NCBI RefSeq assembly: GCF_000372725.1
Contig: NW_005200793.1
Coordinates: 200,174-264,173, forward strand
DNA: 64,000 nucleotides
Direction of reading: 5' to 3'
DNA from: Emiliania huxleyi CCMP1516
Taxonomy: Eukaryota; Haptophyta; Isochrysidales; Noelaerhabdaceae
The notes beneath the pieces were generated by a model. That model was not told the DNA's origin. It was given only the letters and a program-made list of their open reading frames with translations, and searched no databases. This document shows positions 1-10,000 of the stretch, piece after piece (the first letter of the stretch is position 1; each line of letters begins with the position of its first letter). The position numbers were made by a program, and so were the translations under genes.

Positions 1-1612
1 CTCCCCCCCCCCCTCCCCCCTTCACACAGGAATGGCTAGCCGTGCGTGTTTCAAGGGAGGCCCAGTGGCGCGACGCCTCGGCCGGCGCGCAGCTCAGCGC
101 GACGCCGTACAACTCGAGCCTCTGCCGCTTGGCGCGCGACAGGCGGACGAGGACCTGAGGGATAGACACCGAGAGATGGGGACTCAAATGGAGCTCCGCC
201 TCTCAATGATGTGGGGGGAGGAGGCAGTACGTAGACGGAAAGAGAGGACGGAGCCCCCGCCGTGGCCGACGGAGATGAGCGAGAGGTCTGAGTTCACAAG
301 AGAGGAATACACCCCCCCCCGGGGCAGGGATCTGCCTGGACCTCATTGCCGAGATAGCAGCCCTTGTCAACTGCGACCGCCTCCCACCGCCCAAGCCACA
401 GGGGAGGCACCTTCAGCGCGGCCCCGGCGGCAGCAAACTCCGCGCCACGGCGAGGCAGGCCCCGCCGCACGCGCAGCGCCTGCGGGAAGAAGGTTCCGAG
501 AAGGTTCGCAGAAGGCTGCAGACACCGGGACCGTCCCCGCCGCACGCGCAGCGGGGAGGAGGGGGGGGGGGGGGGGGAGGGGGAGGGGGAGGGTAAAGGG
601 AGGGCGGGCAAAGGGGGAGGAGAGGGAGAGCGAAGAAACGAGTGCCGTGGGACGGACTGGAGGCTGTGGCGAGATCTGGGGAGATGGGAGATATGGGGAG
701 ATGTGGGGAGATATGGCCTCCCACGGAGGAGAGCAGGCGTCGAGGTGGCGCGCCGCCGCCGCGAGCGACCTGAAGAACACGCATGGCTGAGCTTTGGTCC
801 GGCTGTCTTGCCCAAGGGCGGTGAGGGGAAGGGCGGCACCGCAAAGTAGTGACGGGGAGGTGTGGAGGGGAAGGGCGGCACCGCAAAGTAGTGACGGGGA
901 GGTGTGGAGGGGAAGGGCGGCACCGCAAAGTAGTGACGGGGAGGTGTGGAGGGGAAGGGCGGCACCGCAAAGAGTGATGGGGAGGTGTGGAGGGGAAGGG
1001 CGGCACCGCAAAGTAGTGACGGGGAGGTGTGCTGTGCAAACGTGCAGAAGCAGGGCACCCCGCCAGCCGCGGCTCGTCCTTGAGCAGGACGGAGAAGCTT
1101 CGCTCTCCCTCCTGCGCTGCGGCGGGCGCAGCTGCAGCCAGCGCGCCGCTGCCGAGCAGCCACGCGGCAGAGCCGTCAAGGCGGCGCACCTCGCCGTTTG
1201 CCGGCAGCGGGTGCGGCAACTCGCTGCCGAGCGCGTCTGCCAGGAGCGAGCCAGCCGCCTCCCCGACCACCTCGTAGCACGAGTACTCGCCGGACGCCTC
1301 GGCAACGCTCACGGCGTCCGCCGGGAAGAGGTAGCGGTCGAAAAAGGCGTGCAGCTCCGACCCGCGGCCCGGCTCGCCAAGCGCAAGCAGCTCGTCGCCG
1401 CCGCCATCCAAGACGGTGAGTAAGTCCTGCGTGTTGCCGGCGGCGTCCACCACTGCCGACTCCGCGACGCCCGCTCCGCGCAGCGCGTTGACGTCGGCGG
1501 TGCACAGCCCGTGCAGGAAGCGGTGCCGGTCGGGGCCGGTAAAGGAGAGCACGGACAGAGGGCGTTGGGCGAAGATCAGCACTCCGCTCGCGCTCGCGGC
1601 GAGGAATATCAT
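1..1612 (-). CDS. YgfZ/IBA57-like (GcvT-fold) folate-binding protein, partial
   Basis: The minus strand encodes a YgfZ/IBA57-type protein (COG0354, aminomethyltransferase fold; tetrahydrofolate-dependent Fe-S cluster maintenance, in plastid or mitochondrion). The first coding block (about 1612 down to 1040) opens with GPDRHRFLHGLCTADVNAL, matching the family N-terminus, followed by FFDRYLFPADAV, which recalls the plastid-type members. A second exon at 479-342 is in phase and carries the family signature KGCYLGNE. A third exon starts at 154 (intron 155-341, GT-AG) and runs off the left edge with VLVRLSRAKRQRLELYGV. The intron between blocks one and two contains the 42-bp minisatellite and GATATGGGGA-type arrays; its donor is unresolved. 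ATG at 1612 is the nearest plausible start, but a transit-peptide exon upstream is possible. The family call is firm; exon ends other than 154, 342 and 479 are not. Confidence 0.72.
826..1034. repeat. 42-bp tandem minisatellite, five copies
   Basis: Units start at 826, 868, 910, 952 and 993; the fourth unit is one base shorter and carries substitutions. The array lies inside the YgfZ/IBA57-like gene between coding blocks, so it is probably intronic. It is open in several frames on the minus strand, so a coding role is not fully excluded. Confidence 0.9.
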
Positions 1613-2131
1613 ATCTGTTTTCGAGGCGCTCCTTCGGCCGCAACCCTTCCCCGCGACCTTCGCCGCGACGGCACGGCAGGGCAACGATCTTCCGACACGG
1701 CTCAACCGCAAGCAAAGAATCTCACAAGCGACTCCCTCGCACATCAGAAATGTGGTCCTTGCGCGAGGGGAGCTCGATAGACTCGAGGGGCCAGGATACG
1801 CCGCGAGGAGGACGGAGTTGCGCCGACAGGCGAAAGAAGCCGCGAGAACAAGGGACCGGCAGGCGGCGGCGTCGCAGGACGAGGCAGAAGAGAACAACGC
1901 GACAGAGGAGGAAGTGACAAGGGAGAGAACGACGAGGGTGGGACGACCGCGAGGTGGCATGAAGGTTGCAGCGAGAATCGGCGAGAGACTGCGAAGAGAG
2001 ATAGGAAGAGGCAGACTCCCTAGGGTGGGCGACGGATAGCGCACCACACACCTCTCCTTAAAATCCCTGTGTGGTGGCGGCGTGCCGTCCTCCCATCCCT
2101 CCCTTGGGTTGTCTGTTTTCTTTCTTTCTTT
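1613..2131. other. No gene recognised
   Basis: Upstream flank of the YgfZ/IBA57-like gene. It has ordinary mixed composition and open frames on both strands with no recognisable domain. It may hold the promoter and a transit-peptide exon of that gene. Confidence 0.5.
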
Positions 2132-2250
2132 ACACTGGGCACGGGACTGGCGCGCACTGGCACTAACACAGGTACACCACGGGAGCCGCCTAAGCGACTC
2201 CTGCGAGGGTGGCGAGGCACTTAGCTCCGTGCACCCGCCCACCCCCGCCA
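2132..2250 (-). repeat. Dispersed 119-bp repeat, copy 1
   Basis: Near-identical to 3346-3464. It contains the imperfect palindrome GGAGCCGCCTAAGCGACTCC that also sits in the 189-bp element. It is followed directly by AAAAGAATTTTAC, the reverse complement of the GTAAAATTCTTTT signature seen beside many repeats here. No open reading frame is preserved between copies. Confidence 0.85.
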
Positions 2251-3345
2251 AAAGAATTTTACAAGAGAACAGTGGCCAGGGGCGGGGCTTGCATTTTTGC
2301 CGTCGCCAGTCGCCCCCCCAAACGCTACAGCGGGGGCGGCGGGGGCGGGGGCGGCGGCGGCGGCGCGACGGGGTGGGTAGGGGGGTGGGGAGCCGCTGCC
2401 GTGTCGCACTAATCCCGCGCCCCGGTTTTTTCGCCAGCCTAGTGCGTTCGGTTGATTGAGGAAACCCCTCGAGTTAGCTGCTTAGTCGCGTGCGCGTATG
2501 CTCGCTGTCGTTGCAGTCTCTGGAGGCTGCGCCGCGGCTCCCGAGCGGCGCGTGACCCGTGCCAGTTTTGGTAAGGTTTTGCGCACCCTCTCAACTGACT
2601 CCCTGAGGCAGGGTGGCGCGGGTGCGGGGTGGCTCGGCAGCTCGGCGGGAGGCCTCCGACCCGGCTACCTTGTGCTGTTGAAGTTGCTGCAGGAGACGCC
2701 GATGACGATGGCGCTGTCCTCGCGGCTGGCCAGCGTCCGGGCTCGCTGGCGCGCCCCGCCCGGGATAGCACTGACAGTCTGCCGGCGCAGCGGGCGCATT
2801 CAAATGCGCCCGCCGCGCCGGCAGACTGTTGGACGGCCACAGTCGCGAAAGTGGGGTGAAATCCGTGCGGCGCAGTGGCAGCGGTGGGGCCAGGCGGCCC
2901 CTCTCGGGGCCGCGTTGCGCAGGCGCGCCGCGCCATGAGCGGTGAGCGCAACGTGACGGCATCGACATAAGCACGTGACACCACTTGTAGAACGCACAGC
3001 AGTAGCTCTGGCATTGAATGCCAGCTAGAATGTGGTAAGATGCCGTATATGACAGAAGCAGCGGCGACGGCGATTCCCAGGATCCGCCCAATGGGCATAT
3101 GCCCCCCCCGCATGTACACGTTTTGCCGCCGGTTCATCCAAAAAAAGAATTCTTCAACCAAACCAATAAGAAGCGGAGTTTTAAAAACAAGAAAGAAAGA
3201 AATAAAAACGGACACCTCTACTGTGAAAATGGGTAAAAAGGAACAGGCCCCCGCCCGTTAAAAACAAGAACCGAAAGAACAAGGAAAGAATTTTACAACG
3301 GGACTCCCATCCAAAAAAGAATTTACAACAAAGCTCCCTCGCACA
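2251..3345. other. No confident gene; contains a long hairpin and AT-rich repeat scraps
   Basis: Long frames exist on both strands between 2440 and 3215 but show no recognisable domain and are typical of GC-rich DNA. The stretch holds the hairpin at 2774-2829 and several GAATTTTAC-type repeat ends (about 2254, 3150, 3286). Confidence 0.5.
2774..2829. other. 27-bp-arm inverted repeat (hairpin)
   Basis: Arms 2774-2800 and 2803-2829 are reverse complements with one A-C mismatch and a 2-base centre. The arms are GC-rich. It is not followed by a T-tract and is unlikely to be a terminator. Confidence 0.9.
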
Positions 3346-3464
3346 ACACTGGGCACGGGACTGGCGCGCACTGGCACTAACACAGGTACACCACGGGAGC
3401 CGCCTAAGCGACTCCTGCGAGGGTGGCGAGGCACTTAGCTCCGTGCACCCGCCCACCCCCGCCA
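3346..3464 (-). repeat. Dispersed 119-bp repeat, copy 2
   Basis: Second copy of the 2132-2250 repeat, with the same length and the same palindromic core (3396-3415). It is preceded by AGAATTTACAACAAAG, giving the reverse-strand end TTGTAAATTCTT. Confidence 0.85.
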
Positions 3465-3497
3465 CAGGCAAGCTCACTGAGTGTTGTGCAAAAAAGA

Positions 3498-3686
3498 ATT
3501 CTTAAAATACAAGGCTCTCTCACAGCACACTGGCACGACAAGGGCGCGGACTGGCGCGGACTGGCACACACACCGGCTCACCACCGGAGCCGCCTAAGCG
3601 ACTCCGTTAAGAACGGCAATGCACTCCGCACCATGCACAATGCCGCTCTCCCCGCACGCTAGCTCGTTCACCGTCTGCCACGCCAC
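3498..3686 (+). mobile_element. 189-bp short element, copy B
   Basis: Matches 22263-22451 from ATTCTTAAAATACAAG to GCCACGCCAC over exactly 189 bp with a few substitutions. The other copy shows an insertion with target duplication; this one has no obvious target duplication and lies among other repeats, so it is probably older or nested. No coding capacity. Confidence 0.8.
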
Positions 3687-3689
3687 GGC

Positions 3690-6600
3690 GGTGTGGAGGA
3701 CGACCGACAAACGCTGCATTTGCAGGCCGCGCCAATTCTTTGTTGTCCATGTGACCTCGTCCAGGTGCTGAGCATGCGAAAGTTTGTTGCTCAGCTGGTT
3801 CGCAAAAAAGAACCCTCGCACAACACTGGGCACGGGACGCCCTCTTCCTCGCTGCCCTTCGTTTCAAGTTCCCTACCGTGCGGCTCGATGCCGGTGTTCG
3901 CACGAAGTGGAGTGCATCTCCCAGAGCCCCCAGACCGCACCCCGATCCCCGTCCGAACGGTTCGGCTTTTGTACGACGCCCCAGCGCCCACACGGGGGCT
4001 GTGCCTCTCTCTCTCTCTCTCTCTGACCGTCTGTGCGGTATTTACGTCCATGATCATGTGACACATTGGGCTTTTTGGCCAAAATCGACCACTGAAAATC
4101 CGTAGGGTCGCTTAACGGCACCCCCGCGCGGTGCCGAGCGGCCCAGGGCCGGCCAAGGGACTGAACTGGACGGGACCGTGACCGGTTTGTAGTAGTCTAC
4201 CCCCCAAAACGATTTCTGACCTCTCCCGTGGCCCCGGCGGGCCCCGGCGGAGGTCCGGCGCGGCGCTCCAAATCCGCACTTCGCGAGCTTCTACGGGAGT
4301 TCACGCGGCCTCTCCGCCTCGTGAGGCACACCCCACACTCACCACGAGCCCTGGGACTGTGCGCGGATCTTTGGCCGCGGCGTCCGGAGCTTTGGTTGTC
4401 GAATATCGGCCGCCAGCTAGGCCATCGAGCGAACGTGTCCGGAAAGGCTCTCGGACGGGTCCGGCAGCGGTGCCATGGACCCAGAAGCTCGCCCCGGCGG
4501 AGCACTCACGGCTCGACCCCCGCCCCTGGCCACCCAGACGTGCCCCCGGACCGCCGCAGGAGCGCCGACAGCGGCGATGGTGCTCCGCGACGACGCCCTC
4601 CCGACGAAGCCGGATCTGGCAGGCGACTGGCCGGCGGAGCCCGGCGCCTGAGGACGAGGATGGCCGTAATGGACCGGGACGAGCTCTGGGAGGTTCAGTG
4701 TCAGTGAGTATATTGTAGAGACTGACCATGTTCACAATATCTTGACTGAGAGCTAAGCCAGGGGAGGCGATGCCGGGGCCGTACAGCAGCTTGATGGTGC
4801 TTCGCCGGCGTGCGTCGCCGCCGCCGCGCCGGCCGCCGCCGGGGCCCCGGTTTGGACTGTGTTTGGGGTGGAGGAGGGGTCCGATGGGCGGCGTGATGGT
4901 AGTTTATGGCCCTCCAATCACCCACTCACTGCCACCGGCCGTAGGGGCCTCACGGACGTCGCAGTTTATGATTTCAAAGGGTCCTGCCGTCGCTCAGTCC
5001 GAACACCTCACTCTGGGGGGCGCGACCGAGCCCTCCCTGCGCGGACGAGCACATGGTTTGGGACCTGAGCGATGGCAGAGGCCTTCAAAATTGCCCCGTG
5101 AGGCCCTGCCGGCTGGGAGTGGTGAGTGGGGGAAATGAGGACCATAAACAAGCACCATATCCCCCACCGCGACCAGCCCACACACAGCCCAAGCCGCTGC
5201 CAATTCCGGCCCCGGTGGCCGCCGGCCGGGTGGCTACCGGGGCGCACAAACGGTCCCTCACGAACGCCACACGGGCCACCACGGCCCGTTCCGGCGGCCT
5301 GAGTGCCGCCCCGCACCCGCCCGACGCCCTCGGCCAGCCAGCGCCCACTCTGGGAGGCTTCACCGCCGCCAGCGCGCCGAGCGCGCCGCCCTCTCCTCGC
5401 GCCGCACGGGCCGTGGCCGCACGCCCGAGAGGCGGCCCATAAATCGAGTCGAGACGCGCCGCCGGCCGGCCGGCTGCTCGCCCGCCACCCGCCGTGCGCC
5501 GCCGCCGCCCCCAGCCCGCACTGGAGAGGCTCTCACGGCCGCTAGCCGCTGTCGCGTCGCCCGGCGGCTGCGCTGGCAGCAGTGCTCGCGACGGCGGCGC
5601 CGAGTTTCCCCGAGCGGAGCACGGCCAAGGGTCTGAGACGCGGGGAGGGCGGGGCGGGAGGTCCTCGTGGGGGCGTGGGGGCGCGGAGGCGGCGTGCGGG
5701 GACGCGCGGAGGGCGGTGGGGGTGTGTGGGAGGTGGGCGAGGGAGAGCTGAGGCGGCCGGCGGTGGTGGCGGGAGCAGCGGAGGCGACGGCGTCGGAGGG
5801 GGTGGGGGGGGGAGGAAACGGCGGCGGCTGTGGCGGAGACGGCGGCGGCGGCGGCGGCGAGGGCCTAGCCTGAGGGGGAGGGGGTGGGGGAGGGGATGAG
5901 GAACGGTGAGGGCGGCTGGGGCGGCCGGGAAGGCAACACAGGCGAGGCGCCTCAAACTCGAGCGAGTAGCGGGAATATCACCCGCTGCTCCGGCGGGAGA
6001 TTGCTCCCCCGCCGCCCCCTGGGTCACCCCGAGTGACCTCGCAGCCCACGCCGTGAGGCGCTGCTGTCAGAGGGGTTTATCACCGCCGTATCCACCCCAC
6101 ACTGGCCGCCGAGGGGCCCGGCGGGCTGAGGCGCGCGAGGCGGCTTGGGCACCCGTGGGTCGGATGGATCCGTCCCGGCACGTTGTCCCGCGGTGTGGCC
6201 GTGTAGCTGGCACCGGAGTCATGACGCACACGCCTACTTGCGGCACGAGGGAAGGCGTGACGCGTCGTAAACGGCCGAGATGGGCAAACGCGAGGGTCTC
6301 AAAAAGCCAGCCCGAGGCTGAAAGGGTGACCGCGGACGATGAGGGCGACGATTCATCGCGGCTACTGAGCAGGCAAGGTCCGGACCTACAGGATGGAGGG
6401 GCGAGTAGTGAGACTCGGGACGATATCTTCGCGTCGGGGGTCGGAAATCGCGTCGGGAGGCCAAAATCCAGATCGGGCGCCGAAGCGCAGTTAGTCTTGG
6501 TGTGGCGGTCTCGTCGAGTTCTGGCCCGCGAGCGTCCTACAGCAGTCGTCTCATGTGATGAGATGGTCGCGGAGCGGTCGCCAGGACCTTGGTAGTGCCT

Positions 6601-7082
6601 GCATCGCGTGCGCCGGCCCTCGGTGAGCCCTCCCGAGGCCTCTCACGCCGCCAGCCGGGGGACGGCAGCCGTTGGGATGGTGCCCTCGCAGCTCGCCGGC
6701 GCGGCGGGGGTGAGGCGAGTCTCGCCGGATGCGCCCGACAGCGGGAGCGGCCGGCCGGCATCCTGCCCGCCACGGCGGCGGCAAGCTGCGACTCGAGGCC
6801 GAGCAGGTGCGGCGACTTTTTGCTCGGTCGAGTCTCTTGCGAAAACGCCGGTATTTCTCGTGGTCGCTCTTCAGTGCCAAAAGCCCAATGTGACAAAAAG
6901 CGCAAGTGTGCGAAAGAAAAAAGATGCATGCCGACCCCCCCCCCCCGCCTATAGCCCCCTGAAGCACTCAAGGGGGTCAAGCGAGCGACAACATCCAAGC
7001 ACATATCTCAGCGGTGCAAGCCCCAGCACGCAGCAGGTCCACAGGTCCAGTGAGCTGTGAGGGCACACCGTACTGAAACCAG
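3690..7082. other. 3.4 kb GC-rich stretch without a recognisable gene
   Basis: Contains a CT dinucleotide run near 4006-4024, a diverged inverted duplication at about 4850-5200, and G-rich tracts at 5640-5895 that could form quadruplexes. A 229-codon plus-strand frame at 5906-6595 has no recognisable domain and is not called. The last few hundred bases are the 3' flank of the kinase gene. Confidence 0.45.
4850..5200. repeat. Diverged inverted duplication (~150-bp arms)
   Basis: The arm around 4860-5000 and the reverse complement of about 5060-5200 share ordered words such as TTTATGG, CCCACTCAC, AGGGCCTCACGG, and TCGCTCAG. Identity is moderate and the centre is near 5025. Boundaries are approximate. 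Confidence 0.6.
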
Positions 7083-10000
7083 CTACGAGCCACCAGCGCC
7101 ACGCGCCTCGTCCCGTGGCCTCCCACGCCCACCCCGCCCACCCCGCCCACCGCGCCCACCGCGCCCACCGCGCCCGCCGCGCCCGCCGCGCCCGCCGCGC
7201 CCCCCTCGCCCACCGACCGCCGCCGTGGCGCCCACGGGCTGAGCCTGGGGCACGGTGCGCGAGGGCGGCTGGTGGACAAACGTCGTCTGCGCCGCCACCA
7301 GCCGCCCAGTTGCGGCGATGGGAAGCGCCGGCTGGCGGCAGGCCGGGCAGTTGGCGTCGCGCTCCAGCACGCGCGGCGCACATGTCTCGCAGTACAGCGC
7401 GTGGCCACACGCGAAGCGGACCGAGCGCGGCGCGTTCCAGCACAGGTCACACAGGCGCTCCTCGGCCCCAGCCGTCTCCTCCACCTCCCCCGCTGCTTCG
7501 ACTAGCGCCTCCAGCCGCGGCAGCACCTCCGCGAGCGGCATCCGCCTCTTCTTCCGCTCGTATGCCAGCCCGACCACCAGCCGCGCCAGCTCCTCGGCCT
7601 GCGCCGCCGACCAGCCAGCGTCAGCCGCCGCGATGGCCTCCGCGGTGTCGGGCTCCTCCAATGCATCGTCGCACGCGTTGAGCAAGCCGACGGCGCCGCG
7701 GCCGGTCAGGGCGACGAGAAGCGTGATGCCGAGCGCAAAGCCATCAGTGAGCTGCGAAGCCTGGTTGTCCAGCGAGATGATCGAGTCCATGTAGCCAGGC
7801 TTGCCAAAGATACGCTGCGTCGATAGGTGCGAGACCTGTCCATTGCCGCCGGCCGTCGCCTCTGCCGCGCGCGCGAGGCCCACGTCGGCGAGGTAGCCGT
7901 TGCCGCGCTCGTCGAGCAGGATGTTGCCCGCCGAGACGTCGCGGTGCAGAATCATCGGAGAGAGCGTGTGCAGGTACTGCAGCGCGCCCGCGGCGTCGCG
8001 CAGCACGCGGAGCCGTGCGGCGGAGGAGAGCGGCGGAGGCGGCGTCTCGAAGCCGAGCATGCGGAGCCGCTGCAGTGGGGCTGGAGCTCGGTAGAGGCGG
8101 TCCTCGAGGCTGCCACCGCGGCAGAGGGGGTAGACGAGGCACGCTCTCACCGGCGCCAAGCAGGCGCCGAGCAGAGGAAGCAGGGACGGGTGGCACGCCG
8201 CGCTGAGCGTGCGCACCTCGCTCTGCAGCTCGGCGAGGCCTTGGGCGCCGACACCGACCAGCGCCGTCTTGACGGCGAACCCGCAACCGACGCGCGGGAG
8301 AGACGGCAACGCGTCGCAGCGGTAGACGCGCCCGAAGCCTCCCTCACCCACCTTGCGCGCCTCGGCAAAGCCGTCGGTCGCCGCGATGAGCTCGTCGAGA
8401 AGGACGGCGGTGGGCGGTAGTGCGGCGGCGGCGAGTGCGGCGACACTCGACGCCGCCTCCACTGCCGCCTCCGCTGCCGCCGCCTCCGCTGCCGCCGCCT
8501 CCGCTGCCGCCGCCTCCGCCGCCGCCACGGCCGCCACTGCCGCCTCTACAGCCGCCGCCTCCGCCGCCGCCTCTGCCGTCGCCTCCGCCGCCGCCGCTGC
8601 CTCCGCTGCCGCCCGCATCCTCGCCTCCTCCCTCTCCCTTGCCGCCTCCTCCCTTGCCCGTGCCTCTGCCTCCTCACTTGCCCGCGTCGCCACCTCCGCC
8701 TCCTCCGCCGCCCGCGCCGCCGCAGCCTCTGCTACCACCCGATCCGCTTCCTCCGCGACTCGCGCCTCCTCTGCGGCCCGCGCCTCCTCCGCCTGCTCCG
8801 CCGCCCGCTCCGCCGCCCGCGCTGCCGCCGCCGCCGCCTTCTCCTCCTTCTGCCGCTGCCGCTTCAGCGCCCTGGCCTCGCGGGTCTTCCGCTCCGCCAG
8901 CTCGTCGCGCAACCGCCGCGCCGCCCGCAGCGCCTCCGAATCGTTAGCGGCGTCGACGTTCGCGTTGATCGCCGCCCTGAGAGCCTCGAGACCGGCGTCG
9001 CCTCGCTCGCACGCCTCAACCGCCTCGCGCAGCGCCGCCTCTGCAGCATCGCGCGCCTCAACCGCCTCGCGCAGCGCCGCCTCGGCAGCATCGCGCGCCT
9101 CCGCCGCCTCCGCAGCCGCTGCCACCTCGCGTGCGGCCGCCGCGGCCTGTTCGGCTGTTTCTGCGACCGCCGTCACCCCCTCCGCCGCTGCTGCGGTCGA
9201 CGAGTGCTCCTCGAGGGCGCGCACGCACTCGGCGTGGCCCTTCTCCTTGGCCAGCCGCAGCGCCGACTTTCCGTCAACAGTGCGCGCCGCATCTGCGCCC
9301 GCCCGCAGCAAGCGCCGTACGACGGCGGGGTGGTTGAAGAAGGCGGCGTACATCAGCGCGGTGAGGCCCTCGCTGTCCTGCAAGTTGACCTCAGCGCCGC
9401 GCTGCGTCAGCAAGTCGACCACCCGCTCGTGGCCTTGGCCGGCGGCGTGCATCAGCGCGGTGATGCCTCTGCTGTTCTGCAGGTTGACCTCAGCGCCGCG
9501 CCGCAGCAGCAGCTCGACCACCCGCTCGTGGCCGTTGCGGGCGGCGTGCATCAGGGCGGTGTCGCCGTTGCTGCTCTGCAGGTTGATCTCCGCGCCGTGC
9601 CGCAGCAGCAGCTCGACCACCCGCTCGTGGCCGTTGCGGGCGGCGTGCATCAGCGCGGTGAGACCGTCGCTCCTCTGCAGGTTGACCTTCGCCCCGCGCT
9701 GCCTCAGCAACTCGACCACCCGCTCGTGGCCGAAGTGGGCGGCGCTCATCAGCAGCGTGAGGCCGCTCACGCCGGCTCTCTCGTACATCGCGTCGGCCCG
9801 CCCGCCACTGTCAAGCCACGCCAGCACCGCCTCCTCCTCGCCATGCTCAGCCGCTGCCACGACCGCATCGGGGGCTGCCACGACACCGCTCGACGCCCGC
9901 CCCGCCGCCACCGCTGGAGAGAGCGGATTCGCGACTCTCGATCCAGCCGAGGAAGCGCCGCCGGAGGAAGCGCCGCCTGCGCCTTCGCCGCCGGTTGCCG

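Noticed and set aside
413-2251. A single 612-codon minus-strand protein spanning the left edge
   Set aside because: Only the middle part is a recognisable protein; the upstream part reads through a dispersed repeat and the downstream part through a 42-bp minisatellite and homopolymers, which are better explained as intergenic and intronic.
2774-2829. Rho-independent terminator
   Set aside because: No T-tract follows and the sequence context is eukaryotic.
5906-6595. 229-codon plus-strand frame in the gene-poor left region
   Set aside because: No recognisable motif, no homologous copy in the window and composition typical of chance frames in GC-rich DNA.
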